Below, one piece after another: positions 44,556-54,733 of a stretch of 64,000 nucleotides of DNA. Both the position numbers and the translations under genes were made by a program. This stretch comes from Pascua guehoae. Its lineage: Eukaryota > Basidiomycota > Tremellomycetes > Trichosporonales > Trichosporonaceae. The notes beneath the pieces were generated by a model. The model saw nothing but the letters and a program-made list of their open reading frames with translations. It had not been told where the DNA came from and searched no databases. The stretch is from assembly GCA_001600415.1 (NCBI GenBank), contig BCJX01000005.1:1978008-2042007 (forward strand). The letters are read 5' to 3'. Position 1 is the stretch's first letter; each line of letters starts with the position of its first letter.

Positions 44556-45983
44556 ATGGTGGGTTGCCTGAGCCCATAAAACTTTCTGACCCACCAGGAC
44601 ACGCCCACGTCCCGTCTCCTAATGTGCCGACACATCATTGACAGCATCGCGGCGTATGCCACACGCTCCACCCAAGTCGTCCTCCTCCGCGTGAGCCGCC
44701 AGTTCTTCCTGGCCGCCGGCAGGGCGCTGTACCGCTGCGTCAAGGTCGATGGTTGCAACATTCCGGGATTCTTCCTTGGCGTCTACCCGAATCTCGACCT
44801 GGTCTACAGCAAACCCAAGAAAACCAAGTCGGCCAAGGCGACCAAGTTAACCAAGTTGCTCGGCCCTAACGTCGATCCTTTATCCCTGCTCAACCCCACA
44901 ACGGACACGGCAAGCACTTCGACTGGAAGCAAGGCTAAGAAGAAGAAGGTGAAGCAGAAGAAGGGTAGCAAGAAAAATGCCCCTTCAGCCACGCCCACAG
45001 TTAGCACCGTGGCATCCTCTGAGATCGTCGGTGCCGGTGCGGCAATCAAGGACCACACGAGCGAGTGTCCCAGTGATGCCGACACCAAGGTCACGCTTCC
45101 CCAATCGAACGAGGAGCTCACCGCCGACACGTTCAAGAAGCACCTCCTCAAGTATGTTAAAGTATTTACCATTGGTTCGCACAAGGCCAAGCTTTGCCAC
45201 CACTTCGGTAACGACGTGGCCGCGATCCTACCCAACGTTCAAACACTCCGTGTCGCTCCCAGTATGCGGCTCGCTTGCAAACTGAACAAGCTGTGTGAAA
45301 CCGATGGCGAACGTGGCTGCCCCTTCCTCCACGTGCCCATGAGCAAGCTTGTTCTCCGCAACCTCGACGGGAACGGCCTCGGCAGCTGTTGCCCTATCTT
45401 CTGGGACCGGAAGGGACTGGAGAAAGTCGTTCTTTTCTTCCCGACGGATGGCCGTGCATACGACACCTATGGATTTAACGATCTCATCGATTTGGCCAAA
45501 AACTGGCACGGTGCATCAAGTATCGTCATCGTGTTCTATCCACTCTGGGAGACCTGGGGCCCAAATCCGACCGGCTTGGAGTCAACGTGGCCCTGGCCCG
45601 AATACCGGACTCCCATTGACCCACTGGATGTTATTAAACCTGTTCGGCACATTATGGGCCTGGTCACCAAAGGATACACCGTCTACGGCCTGGAGAGTCT
45701 TGTCTTTACGAGTGAGGACTTTACGGCTGAGGAAAACGACGATCTCGTCGATACCTTCAAGCATTTCTTCCCGAACATTTCCCTCACCAACGACCGTCTG
45801 ATTCAGCTGGTCCGCGATGAGATTCGCACAGGCTCTCTGGATCGAGCACTCCTGACAGGCCGTTACGAAGAAGGCGACTTTGAAGAAACCATCGACTACC
45901 GCACGCTCATCGAGTATCTGGATAACTACAACTCGCGTCCGGCCGAGATTTCTGCTCACGACGCCGCCGACGACGACGATTAG
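44556..45983 (+). CDS. F-box-like hypothetical protein
   Basis: The main exon (44598-45983) is open for 462 codons including the stop. It starts DTPTSRLLMCRHIIDS in phase with an upstream ATG at 44556-44558, followed at once by GTGGGT, a CTGAC branch point and a CCACCAG acceptor. The first coding exon would then hold only the start codon. Without that intron, translation could begin at the ATG at 44622. The N-terminus (HIIDSIAAYATRSTQVVLLRVSRQF) has the helical pattern of degenerate F-box proteins. A Lys-rich linker (about residues 80-130) and a globular C-terminal part follow, ending in DAADDDD. F-box proteins recruit substrates to SCF ubiquitin ligases, but the domain is weak here and the role is not established. 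Two more genes of this style lie in the window. No signal peptide is seen. Confidence 0.65.
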
Positions 45984-46549
45984 CAAGTGTCCGCCATCGT
46001 TACCACAGCCTCGGAAATTCGATTCAAGATCAAAGAGGGAGTGTGGCATTAGGGGCGGAGAGGACATGTGCTGTATATGGCATTGGGGTGGGACAGGACG
46101 ACACCAGCGCTGGCAAGGGCTCCAGACATGGGTGTCAGTGGGCATGGGTTGGACAGGTTTCTGGGTGGCAAGGCTGCCGCCATTAGAGGACGTGGATTCC
46201 GTGTCTGATTCTGCTCTAGCACCGTGCAATTCTTTTGTTTTTTCTTGTTGTACAGTGAATACGGCGATAATATCATCTGACTCAGATTGGATTGTGTACG
46301 AGCGAAAGTTGGCCACCAAGCGAGGTGCCGCAAACGACTCGTCATAGAGTTCAGACTAGCAACACCGACTTATGAGCCCCCTACGCGGATGCTTGCTCTT
46401 GGCAGCATGACTAAACAGGATGGAGTTGCTGCTGGGGCTGCTGCGGCTGCCTACACGTTCAACAACACGATTCCATTCAGGAATAGCTACACTTTGGTTT
46501 ACTGAGTTACTGGCTACAGAGATACTTGCTTCAGATACACACCCCACCC
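45984..46549. other. Intergenic, convergent 3' ends
   Basis: Short region between the 3' ends of the F-box-like gene and the oxygenase gene. Minus-strand and plus-strand frames are shadows. No feature was recognised. Confidence 0.5.
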
Positions 46550-47962
46550 TCACTTTGCAGCGGCGGCCATCTGCCCCAGCTGGGCCTGGAAGAAGGGACA
46601 CACGGCCGCGCGCTCCCTCATCTCCTCTGCGGCCTTGAGCGTCTTCTCAACGCCCTGGTTTGTGAGGCGCTCGGGTCCCAGCCGCTCGGTGCGGTACCCC
46701 TCATCATGCCACTGTTTCCCCGGTCGGTTGAACCCGAGGAGACCGCGAGCCGCCACATTGTCGCTGGCGACGTACCATGGCTCGAACACGAATGCCTTGC
46801 GCTGGAACCTGCTCCCCTGCTCGTCCTTTACCTCGTTGACGCCGATAATGTCGGGCATATTGTCGCGCGGGAACAGGAGCCACCCGCACACAAACCCCTT
46901 GGCGAGGAGCATCGTGTTCATGGCCCACACGACCGCGGCGGACGCGGCGGGGTACCCAAACGCCTCGCGCACGTCGGTGGGCAAAAACGCCAGCGCGGCC
47001 TGCTTGCCAAGCGGCCGCAGGAGCGACGGGCAGTGCTGCAATAGCACTTCGATGGTCGCGTCGCCCACCGTCTCGTTTTGCGGCGCGTACGCGTACGCCT
47101 TGCGCGTGTACTGCACCTGCCATTGCCAGAGCTCGGCGCGCGTGGGCGGGATCTCGGCGATGCCCATGCGTGCCCCGACTTCACGCCAGTAGACGTACCT
47201 GTGTGTCAGGTGGTGCTGGTGCTTGTGCAAGTCTGGAAACAACAGGGACGGACCGCTGACAACATTCCACCCCCTGCAGGGACCCAAAACCATACCCCTA
47301 CCCAAAAACCCAAACTCACCGTGCCTCCTGCTCGAGTTCCGACAGCTGGCGCCACTCCCACCGCCGGATAAACTCGATGGGCTGGAAGATGAACGTCGAG
47401 AGCGTGTAGAGCATGTCGTCGCGCGTAATCAGGCTGCCGTACCGCGAATGCAGCCAGTTGATGCGCGCAATGGCCGTCGTCCCGCGCTTTGTATCCAGGC
47501 CGCCGAGCGCGAGTTCGCCCAGAAACACGGCCGTGTCCTCTGCACGCCGCGCCGCGCGGCCCGGGGTGGCGAGCTCGCGCGTCTTGCACAGCACCGCGCT
47601 GATGCTGGGGATGGCGTAGGTTTTGAACAGGGCAAAGCTGAGGCTGAGCGCGATGATCCACGGCATTTCCTGGCTGTCAGTGGGGTAATGTGGGGCCAGG
47701 GGAAGCGGTGCGGGGTGTAAATGGTCTGATCAACCAAAGGTACATAAACAAACAGGCACAGCAACGGACAACTCACAAAGAACTGGGACACCTTGAGAAT
47801 CTCCTCGGCCTCGTGGTACGTCATCTTGGACAGGTCGTCTTGGAGGTACGCAAAGCGCTTCTCGACATCCTGCGAGCGCTTAAACTTGACTGCGCGAACC
47901 CGCCGCACGCGGTCGACGAGGTAGGCGAGCGCGAGGGCCAGAGCCCAGAATTCGAGTCTCAT
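46550..47962 (-). CDS. ER-bound oxygenase, mpaB / DUF2236 family
   Basis: Three exons, 47962-47777, 47669-47320 and 47198-46550, close in phase and give 394 residues. The protein starts with a membrane anchor (MRLEFWALALALAYLV) and a basic flank, as in fungal ER-bound mpaB proteins. Conserved stretches of the family follow in order. These are the EALRxFAL-like helix with FALFKTYAIPSIS, then RINWLHSRYG (His at about residue 136, in the haem-associated catalytic region), DDMLYTLSTF, IRRWEWRQLSELE, and a C-terminal helical region. In mycophenolate producers mpaB cleaves a farnesyl side chain, and bacterial latex-clearing proteins share the fold. Here the substrate is unknown, and no terpenoid or polyketide cluster surrounds it. 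An in-frame ATG 25 codons upstream would bury the anchor, so the start at 47962 is preferred. Confidence 0.85.
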
Positions 47963-48918
47963 GGTGTGGGTGGGAATGCGTTGAGAATATCCTTGTGCGG
48001 GGCGGGTGAGTATACTTATCCGCAGAAAGCAGGACACTGTACTTTTTTCTTATAACTGGTACTCCTCTTTATACAGTGCAGCATCCAGCTGTCAAAATAT
48101 CAGGTTGGGAGCATGAGAGGTAGGGAGCATGAGCTGGAATATGGCTCATAGTTTATGTGGCCGTCGGGCACGCATTCATGTGATCTGCTAGTCTGCCGCG
48201 TTAGTCGCCCCCCGGGCGCCGAAAATCCTCGCCATGCTCAAAGTGATCATCGACGTCGTAGTGTCGCAGCAACGTGCAACGTGGCGAGACCTGTGAGTTG
48301 CTACCAGTGGTGAGTCGCCACCGGCCTTGGCACTAGTCGCGGTCCGAGTCACATGGACGCCAGGTTGCGGGGTTGCGGGGTTCGGAGTTTGTGATGGCAC
48401 AGAGGGCGTAAGCACTGCCACTACTGGGGTGGTGGAATGAGACACCTTCCGGGGCGACGAGACACATTTCACTTTCCGGCCGTGCCAGTGATAACCGGGA
48501 TATCAACTAGCGATGGTAGCGGATAGTTTTGCCACTGCAGTCTATCAAGCGCATGCAGGTGTATACCCCAGTCGGGGCCCACGCGGGGCGCCGTGGGAAG
48601 AAATGACGCTATCGCTAGCCTAGAACAGTTGCGGGTGACACGGCACACAGCCAAATGACACAATCACGACCATTCACCCGACTAGGAGTTTGAGTCCGAC
48701 ATTGTTCAGCGGATTCTGTTCTGAAATTGTCTCATCCCCAAGTTGATAATTCCTTCCAAGCACCGCCTGCGAGCATCACAACTTGAATCTCCAACGACTT
48801 GAATCTTGCTACCCACCCCCAGTGGGGAAACCCTTAGAGGGCGGCTTCTCGACGACGACTTGGGCTCTTATTTGACCGCAGGCATATCATTACATCAACA
48901 GTGTATCGAATCAACGAA
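47963..48918. other. Intergenic
   Basis: This holds the oxygenase promoter and the 3' flank of the calpain-like gene. A TATA-like word (TATACAGTG) lies near 48071. No gene is supported; the 94-codon frames present are short and unspliced. Confidence 0.5.
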
Positions 48919-50010
48919 TCACCCTACAATCGACTTGTAGACCGTGGTCGAGTAGTCCGTAAAAGTCTCGAACGGGGTACAATCATTGGGTGCGGGGGCG
49001 TCAACTATATTCCCAGGACGAATGTCTGCGTTCCAGCAGAAATTCTGTTTCGTCCTGGTGGCGACGGGCACCACTTGGGTAACGGTTGTAAACTGGGCAG
49101 TGAGGGTGGTGATCGGTTTCCAAATGATGGGTCCAATCGGTGGAAGTCTTGATGTCGCAGTGTTGGTAGGCCAAGTAATTGAGGTCAAAGTCGTAAGAGT
49201 AGGGCGGGAAATTACGCTGGCGGGCATTTCGCTGCGTGTTGAGCCAGAGTCAGAGGCCGACGCGGACGCGGATGTGCTCCATTCTTCGATCGCCGAGGCA
49301 GAGGCGGAAACAGATGCGGATGGGTTCCAGTCTTCACTCGCGGAAGCAGAAGCCGATGCAAAGGCAGAAACAGAGGCTGATGGGTTCCAGTCTTCACTCG
49401 CAGACGCAGACGCAGATGCAGAGGCCGAGAGGGACGGGCTCCAGACGTCGCTCGCTGAGGCAGAGGCAGAAGCAGAGGCAGAAGTGCTCCAGCCCTCACT
49501 GGTCGAGGCAGAAGCTGAAGCCGAAGCAGATGCTGAAGCAGATGCCGACCCGACCCAGTCCTCCTCCGCTGACGCCGACGCCGAAGCAGAAGCAGAGGCC
49601 GAGGCCGAGGCCGATGCAGATGGACTCCAATCCTCGCTGGCCGAAGCAGAGGCCGAAGCAGAGGCCGAAGTTGAGGCCCAAACACTGCCCTCCTCACTGG
49701 CCGAAGCCGAGGGGGAGGCAGACGCCGAGGCCGAGTCCGAGGAAGAAGCGTCCGATCCTTCGCTCGCTGGCGCGGAGGCCGGGTCCGAGGCAGAAGCGTC
49801 CGATCCTTCGCTCGCTGACGCGGAAGCTGAGGCAGTGGCCGAGAAGCCACCATCGTCACTGGCCGACGCTGAGGCGGACGGGTTGGAAGATGCGCTGGCA
49901 TCAGGTGACGACGATGCGGAAGGGCTCGAGTCGGCCGATGGGGCTTGCGAGCTGCCTGAGTTTGTTTCGGCTCCGTTTGTGGCGGACGGCCCTGGTGAGG
50001 CGGTATTGTA

Positions 50011-50046
<36 letters not shown>

Positions 50047-51318
50047 ATTATTGTTATCGCTATTGTCGTCGTTGTCATTATTGTTATTGCTGCTGTCGTC
50101 CCCGTCATCGGCGTCGGGCACGGGGAGGTCGGGATCTACATCTGGACAGGTTGGGCCAACACAAATCGGCAGAGGGAGGACGTCGGGCGCGGGAGGGTAT
50201 AGGGGTACGGGACCAGTTACACCTGGAGGGAGCTCGCCAGGCTTGAGCATGACGCAAGCTGGTGCCTGCCGTGGCCAGTTCGGTGGTTTGAACGGCTGCT
50301 CGTCGGGAATGTTTAATGGGAGGAGGCCCTTCTTTTGAGCGACGCCTCGAACTCTGTTCGCCATGGTGCCAATTGGGACCTGAAGGATATATGTATTGTC
50401 TGTCCATAAGGAGGACTGTCTCATGGTCACGGTATCCTAGGACAGCATAGGCGTGTTTCGGACGCAAATTCATACCAGGCAACCGGACCCAGTCATTCCT
50501 TGTGGAGAGGACTGTCGGAAGGAATTCGGCGTTGTCGATAACCTGGCGCAACGTGTTCTCTGGGACGGCGTTGTCGCGCCAGCCACTACCTCTGTAAATT
50601 TTGTTGACTTGCTGTCCGTAGAACATTTCCATCGCCTGCGGGGTTAAGCCAACTTCTTAACGCAATTGACTTACCCGGTATGCGCTCCCCCCCACGAAGC
50701 AATTACACCAGGGTATGCCATCGACAACACTTTTAAAACGGCTGCCGGCCACCTATGGCGTCAGTCTGGCGACTGTGGACCATACGAATGCTGCGGCTGA
50801 AGTGACTCACCAAGGCCAATCATCCTGTGCTGGTAAGGGCCAATTATTTGTACCATCAGACAACTCCTTCTTGAGATCATCGTATTTAACAATTGCAGTC
50901 ACACAGCTCGTTGGACCGTGGTTCTCTCCGGGGTTCCAATCCTCAGGACAATCCTCAGGAATTGTAACACGAGCGTTCCCGTTTCCATCATCTTGGATGA
51001 TTTTCGCGATCCCCTCCGGGTCTGCACTGTAATATCCCGCAAGGCGGCCATTATCCAACAGTTCTTGTTGTTTAACTGCCGGACGTCCTTAGCTACGGGT
51101 TTGCCCCTGGGCCCAAAGAGTTTTGGGCCAGTCGACCCCTGTCGAGGGAGAACATTGACTACAAGGTTCCGGTGAACCAAAGACACGTCGTGGTGACTGG
51201 TTGGTACAGGTCGGGAAGTGGCGGGTCCGAACTCAAGTTGTTAGTTAGGAAGCACAAGAAGGCGCGACTTACTCAACGTCGCCAGGAGGGCAAGGAACCA
51301 GAAAATGAACACCCTCAT
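48919..51318 (-). CDS. Secreted calpain-like cysteine protease with Ser/Ala-repeat tail, frame-disrupted
   Basis: Exon 1 (51318-51273) encodes a signal peptide, [15 protein letters not shown]. After a 114-nt intron the frame reads INVLPRQG and then [10 protein letters not shown], which carries the catalytic cysteine of the calpain fold (GDCWFLAAL-like). The continuation [18 protein letters not shown] lies in another frame, so one base is missing near 51035-51045. An exon reading [20 protein letters not shown] matches the calpain core. Its 3' junction is off by one at a run of seven C (plus strand, 50691-50697). The exon from 50635 holds the catalytic histidine ([19 protein letters not shown]). 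Another frame change near 50390-50420 leads into a long tail. The tail has a D/N run, then hundreds of Ser-Ala residues punctuated by E-[DE]-W, then a short Cys-containing end. The active-site Asn is not recognised. It is either a decaying gene or three assembly indels. Confidence 0.6.
49236..49960. repeat. Coding minisatellite (Ser-Ala repeats)
   Basis: Imperfect tandem units encode SASASASA runs interrupted by [16 protein letters not shown] or similar. The plus strand shows GAGGCAGAGGC-like repeats. Unit length varies by multiples of six, so the frame is kept. Confidence 0.85.
50008..50100. repeat. Coding GTTGTC hexamer array
   Basis: Six perfect GTTGTC units grade into GTTATT/GCTATT variants; on the minus strand they encode an Asp-Asn run between the protease part and the Ser-Ala tail. 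Confidence 0.85.
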
Positions 51319-52980
51319 GTTGAAGCGCGGGGAGAGATGTGGAAAGTTGAGTGAGGATCAAGTGGCATTCAAAAACGGGTCCCATATATACGTTTTTTGG
51401 TACACAGAATCAGACGCAAGGAGCCGACCAAGTTACCATGGCTGGATCGTCACTCCTGAGTTTGCAAATGTGGTCAACGTGACAACCACCCTCTCCTCGT
51501 CAGTTCGATTCAATAACGTCCGGCAATTGTCCAGAGTTACAGAGGTATGCGACGCCAGAAGACATGTGCACACGATATACAGCGCCAGTTCCGCACGGGA
51601 CACCACACAGTCGGCACTATGTGCCGGAACAGGGTCACCTGAATCGTTTGCTTAGAGACGAGTGACAGGGGTAAGGTGGGTTAAGTTGAAGTGACATACG
51701 CCGCCAGTACTCAGTGACACAAGTCCCTTGGTTGATAGGAGGCGGTCGCAAGGAGACATAATGGGATTATAACAGCACAGGTACCGGTTGCTGCCTCGCA
51801 AGTGAGGTGACTGCCAAGTGAGGTGACGGCCCGTTTATGATTGCTCAACTCTCGTCCCCTCTACGCTAACGCTTGGCCCGCACGCAGACAACTGACTCAG
51901 TAGCACAGAAACCTGGAACGTCCGGTTAAATGGTCTGGCCTAGCCATGTAGAGGTAAGACATCGTGGCACTCCCGTTATTGTGTGTTGTGTGCGGCAAAA
52001 CACAGAAACGACGCGTCAACTGTCACGTCGCGTCAAGTCAGTGCTATGTTGGTGTTGACTATCTTAGGCGACTCGTTCCAATGTGAAGGTACAAGGGAGT
52101 TGAAGTGCGGAGTAGGATCCAAGGGGTATTACAACATATATGCATACATGTGCCCCATTACGGTAACCATGCTGTGACGACTACTTGCCTGAGGGTCAGT
52201 GCAGTGTCACTCATTCCATGGTGGAGCACTCCAACTCACGCGTACTGTTGACTCTGCTCTGTGCCTGCAGTAATATCACACCCGCAACCGTGGCGCTAGA
52301 TCAGGCAGACCTGCCAGCGTCCACACGGCAATAGTATGTGTAAACCGCTGGACGAAATTTACGTCTGTTCTGGCCCTCAAAGGTACCCCACGTCACGATT
52401 CTCCTTGTGTGTCATGCACGATCAATGCCTCAACGTTCCGTCATCTGACGCGTCATATGACATCGGCAGTGCATGCTTTGACTGACGGGTTTGTTTTCGG
52501 GTTGCCGTTTTCCCAGGGAACCCGCTGTATGTACTGCATGTACCCATACTGTATCGTATCGCACTGTACATGTTGGGGATACAGTATACTTAGGGACAGA
52601 GGATAAAGGAAACATATGTGGGATACACAGGTCGACGCATCTTGCGACGACAGGAACCAAACAACTTACTGTAGCCACCTTGACAAGTCACACATGACGT
52701 CATGTCACTCACTCGTTTGGGGTCGCGTCCACCGGCCGAGCACTGCCGCGGTTCAAACGTTGCGCGCGTCCTTGGCCTCGGTTTACTTTCTCAACTGCTT
52801 CACCTCTCTCTCTCTCCCCCTCTAACTGTGTGGGTGTGTATTCAAGCGCACCCCCAGCGCAGCACCCACCACTACCGGGTCTCCCACCCTCTCCCACCTC
52901 TAGTATCATTCTTCATTCCCTCCACGACCTTTCCTCGACGTCGTGTACTCTCGAAGCCACTCAGCGCAAGACCACCTCCA
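51319..52980. other. Intergenic, divergent promoter region
   Basis: About 1.7 kb between the calpain-like gene and the second F-box-like gene. No frame is supported. Near 52535-52595 TGTAC/GTACA words and ATACTG/CAGTAT words form an imperfect inverted arrangement. A CTCTCTCTCTCC run (about 52805-52820) lies 160 bases before the next ATG. Confidence 0.5.
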
Positions 52981-53877
52981 ATGTGCTCCACATCCACCTC
53001 GAAAGCGACCAAGCAGGACTCAGTTATTCCCCCTGAGCTTGTGCTCAACATTGTCGCTTTCCTCGACCCCATTACCGACAAAGAGACATTGGTCTCGCTT
53101 CTACGCGTCTCGAGCGTCTGCTGGAATGCTGCAGCGCCCCTCCTATATCGTTACCTGGCCCTCGACTCTGCACGACTCGACAAGCTCCTATCCCACAGCC
53201 TCGACCACAACGACTTCAGCACTCGGACGAGACGTGCCCTCGGTTTTGTTCGACGCCTCGACTTGCTCGCCCCATTAGCCTACTCGGTCATCTACAAGCT
53301 CTGGGAGGCAGCAGGTGCACTTCCGAATGTGCCGCTTTTCCCAAACGTGGACAGTCTGACTATCCGCGACCCGCCAGGCTTCCCCTACCAGTGGCGACTC
53401 AAGGGACCTGGGGGGGAATTCCTGAGCCCCATCCCAGACGAGCTTCCGGGAGCAGGCGTCGTGCTCTTTGATCATGTCAATGTCTGTTCGAAGGGCGAGT
53501 ATGGCTGCTTTCAACTATTCCGGCTCCCTGCCAACAAGATGACGAGCTTGTCTGTTCACGAGGAGAACGCCGACAGCCCGATAGTAGGTCGATGCCTCCG
53601 ATACGGCTTTCCAAGCGAGTGGGAGACTTTCCGAATTTTCGATCCTGCGGGCGCTTGGCTTGACCATGTGGCCTGGAAAGTTCCCAGCTGGGAGTCGCGC
53701 TTGAATGACAAGTATCCGCACTGTTCACCCATCCAAGTCTGCGTGTGGGATGTCGATGGTACTTTCGACAGAGACACTCGAAACTGGGATCCCAGCCCAG
53801 CTCCTAAGATTGACCTAAGGGTCTATGATAACCCAGACGACTGCCCACCGTGTGCGGCATGTGGTAAGCTAGCATGA
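52981..53877 (+). CDS. F-box-like hypothetical protein
   Basis: A single exon of 298 codons starts at ATG 52981; the same frame is open upstream, but those residues are proline/serine-rich leader translation. The N-terminus reads IPPELVLNIVAFLDPITDKE, then LVSLLRVSSVCWNAAAPLLYRYLAL. This is a clear F-box-type helical motif (P-x-E-L-x-x-x-I, L-x-x-x-R-x-V-C-x-x-W). The remainder is globular, with no leucine-rich or WD repeats. It ends with a Cys-rich stretch (CPPCAACGKLA). F-box proteins act as substrate adaptors of SCF ubiquitin ligases in the nucleus or cytosol. The target is unknown. It is similar in style, not clearly in sequence, to the genes at 44.6 and 62.8 kb. Confidence 0.72.
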   Translation: MCSTSTSKATKQDSVIPPELVLNIVAFLDPITDKETLVSLLRVSSVCWNAAAPLLYRYLALDSARLDKLLSHSLDHNDFSTRTRRALGFVRRLDLLAPLAYSVIYKLWEAAGALPNVPLFPNVDSLTIRDPPGFPYQWRLKGPGGEFLSPIPDELPGAGVVLFDHVNVCSKGEYGCFQLFRLPANKMTSLSVHEENADSPIVGRCLRYGFPSEWETFRIFDPAGAWLDHVAWKVPSWESRLNDKYPHCSPIQVCVWDVDGTFDRDTRNWDPSPAPKIDLRVYDNPDDCPPCAACGKLA

Positions 53878-54733
53878 CCGTTCTCGATGCTCATACATTC
53901 AGGGAAGAATGATATTGGACCACGCCCAAGGGGCCCATCGGAGGTGTGGAGATGAGGTTGGTTTTGTTTAGTAATTCAGCGTCGTACGATCACTTGGTGA
54001 GCCCTTCCTCTTCATTATGTACTGTAGATTGCGGCTGACCCCTCAGTGGCCGGCGAGATCGACACAAATAGCCATTCTCTCCTCGAAGGCATCCTGCTCA
54101 CGAAGACGTCGCTGGAACGCCGAAAGGACGTCGGTGGCAGTCGCACATCACAATGGGACGTAGTCTAGAAACTGAACGTACGTCAAAAGCGACAGTGGCT
54201 TCTGACAACAGGTTGCAGCATTATCGCTAACAGAAACTGCGTTCAAGTCACATGGAGCTGAGTACTGAATGCATCAGTCGCTTTCAAGCCATAAACCATC
54301 GTCAGCCATAGTGCATATCGTAGTAGCGTGGTTTCGAAGGCCCGGTCGTACGCCCCCGCCGCATCCTTTTCCGCGCCAGATGCGGGCCTTGCCCGGGTTT
54401 GTCGGGTATTTTCTCCGCTATGTATCAGTTGACAGTGGCGGATTGAGGAGTGGTGGTGGGGTGCCCACTGGCCCGCACTTGCAGTCGTTCTGTACAAGAC
54501 ATGCCATGTAGCATATTGTGGCAGCATGGTTGCCTTCGGGCTATGTTATCAGCAGAATGCACCAGGCAGGTTCCTTGCGTGTGCAGTGAGGCAGTGTGCA
54601 GTGAGGCAGTGTGCATGGTGGCCATTGGAGCCTGCGGCGCGTACAGTCCTGCATGAACAACTTTTGCCCAGAGGCAACACGTTCCTCTTGTACCAGCTGC
54701 GTCAAAAATCATACAAGACCGACACAGCCTGCA
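53878..54733. other. Intergenic, convergent 3' ends
   Basis: This lies between two convergent genes. GTGAGGCAGTGTGCA occurs as two adjacent copies near 54586-54616. No gene or RNA was recognised. Confidence 0.5.

Noticed and set aside
49236..50246. Two plus-strand frames of more than 330 codons opposite the Ser-Ala tail
   Set aside because: They are the antisense of a six-base-periodic repeat, which opens several frames at once. Their products ([12 protein letters not shown] or basic) have no start context, splice pattern or domain.
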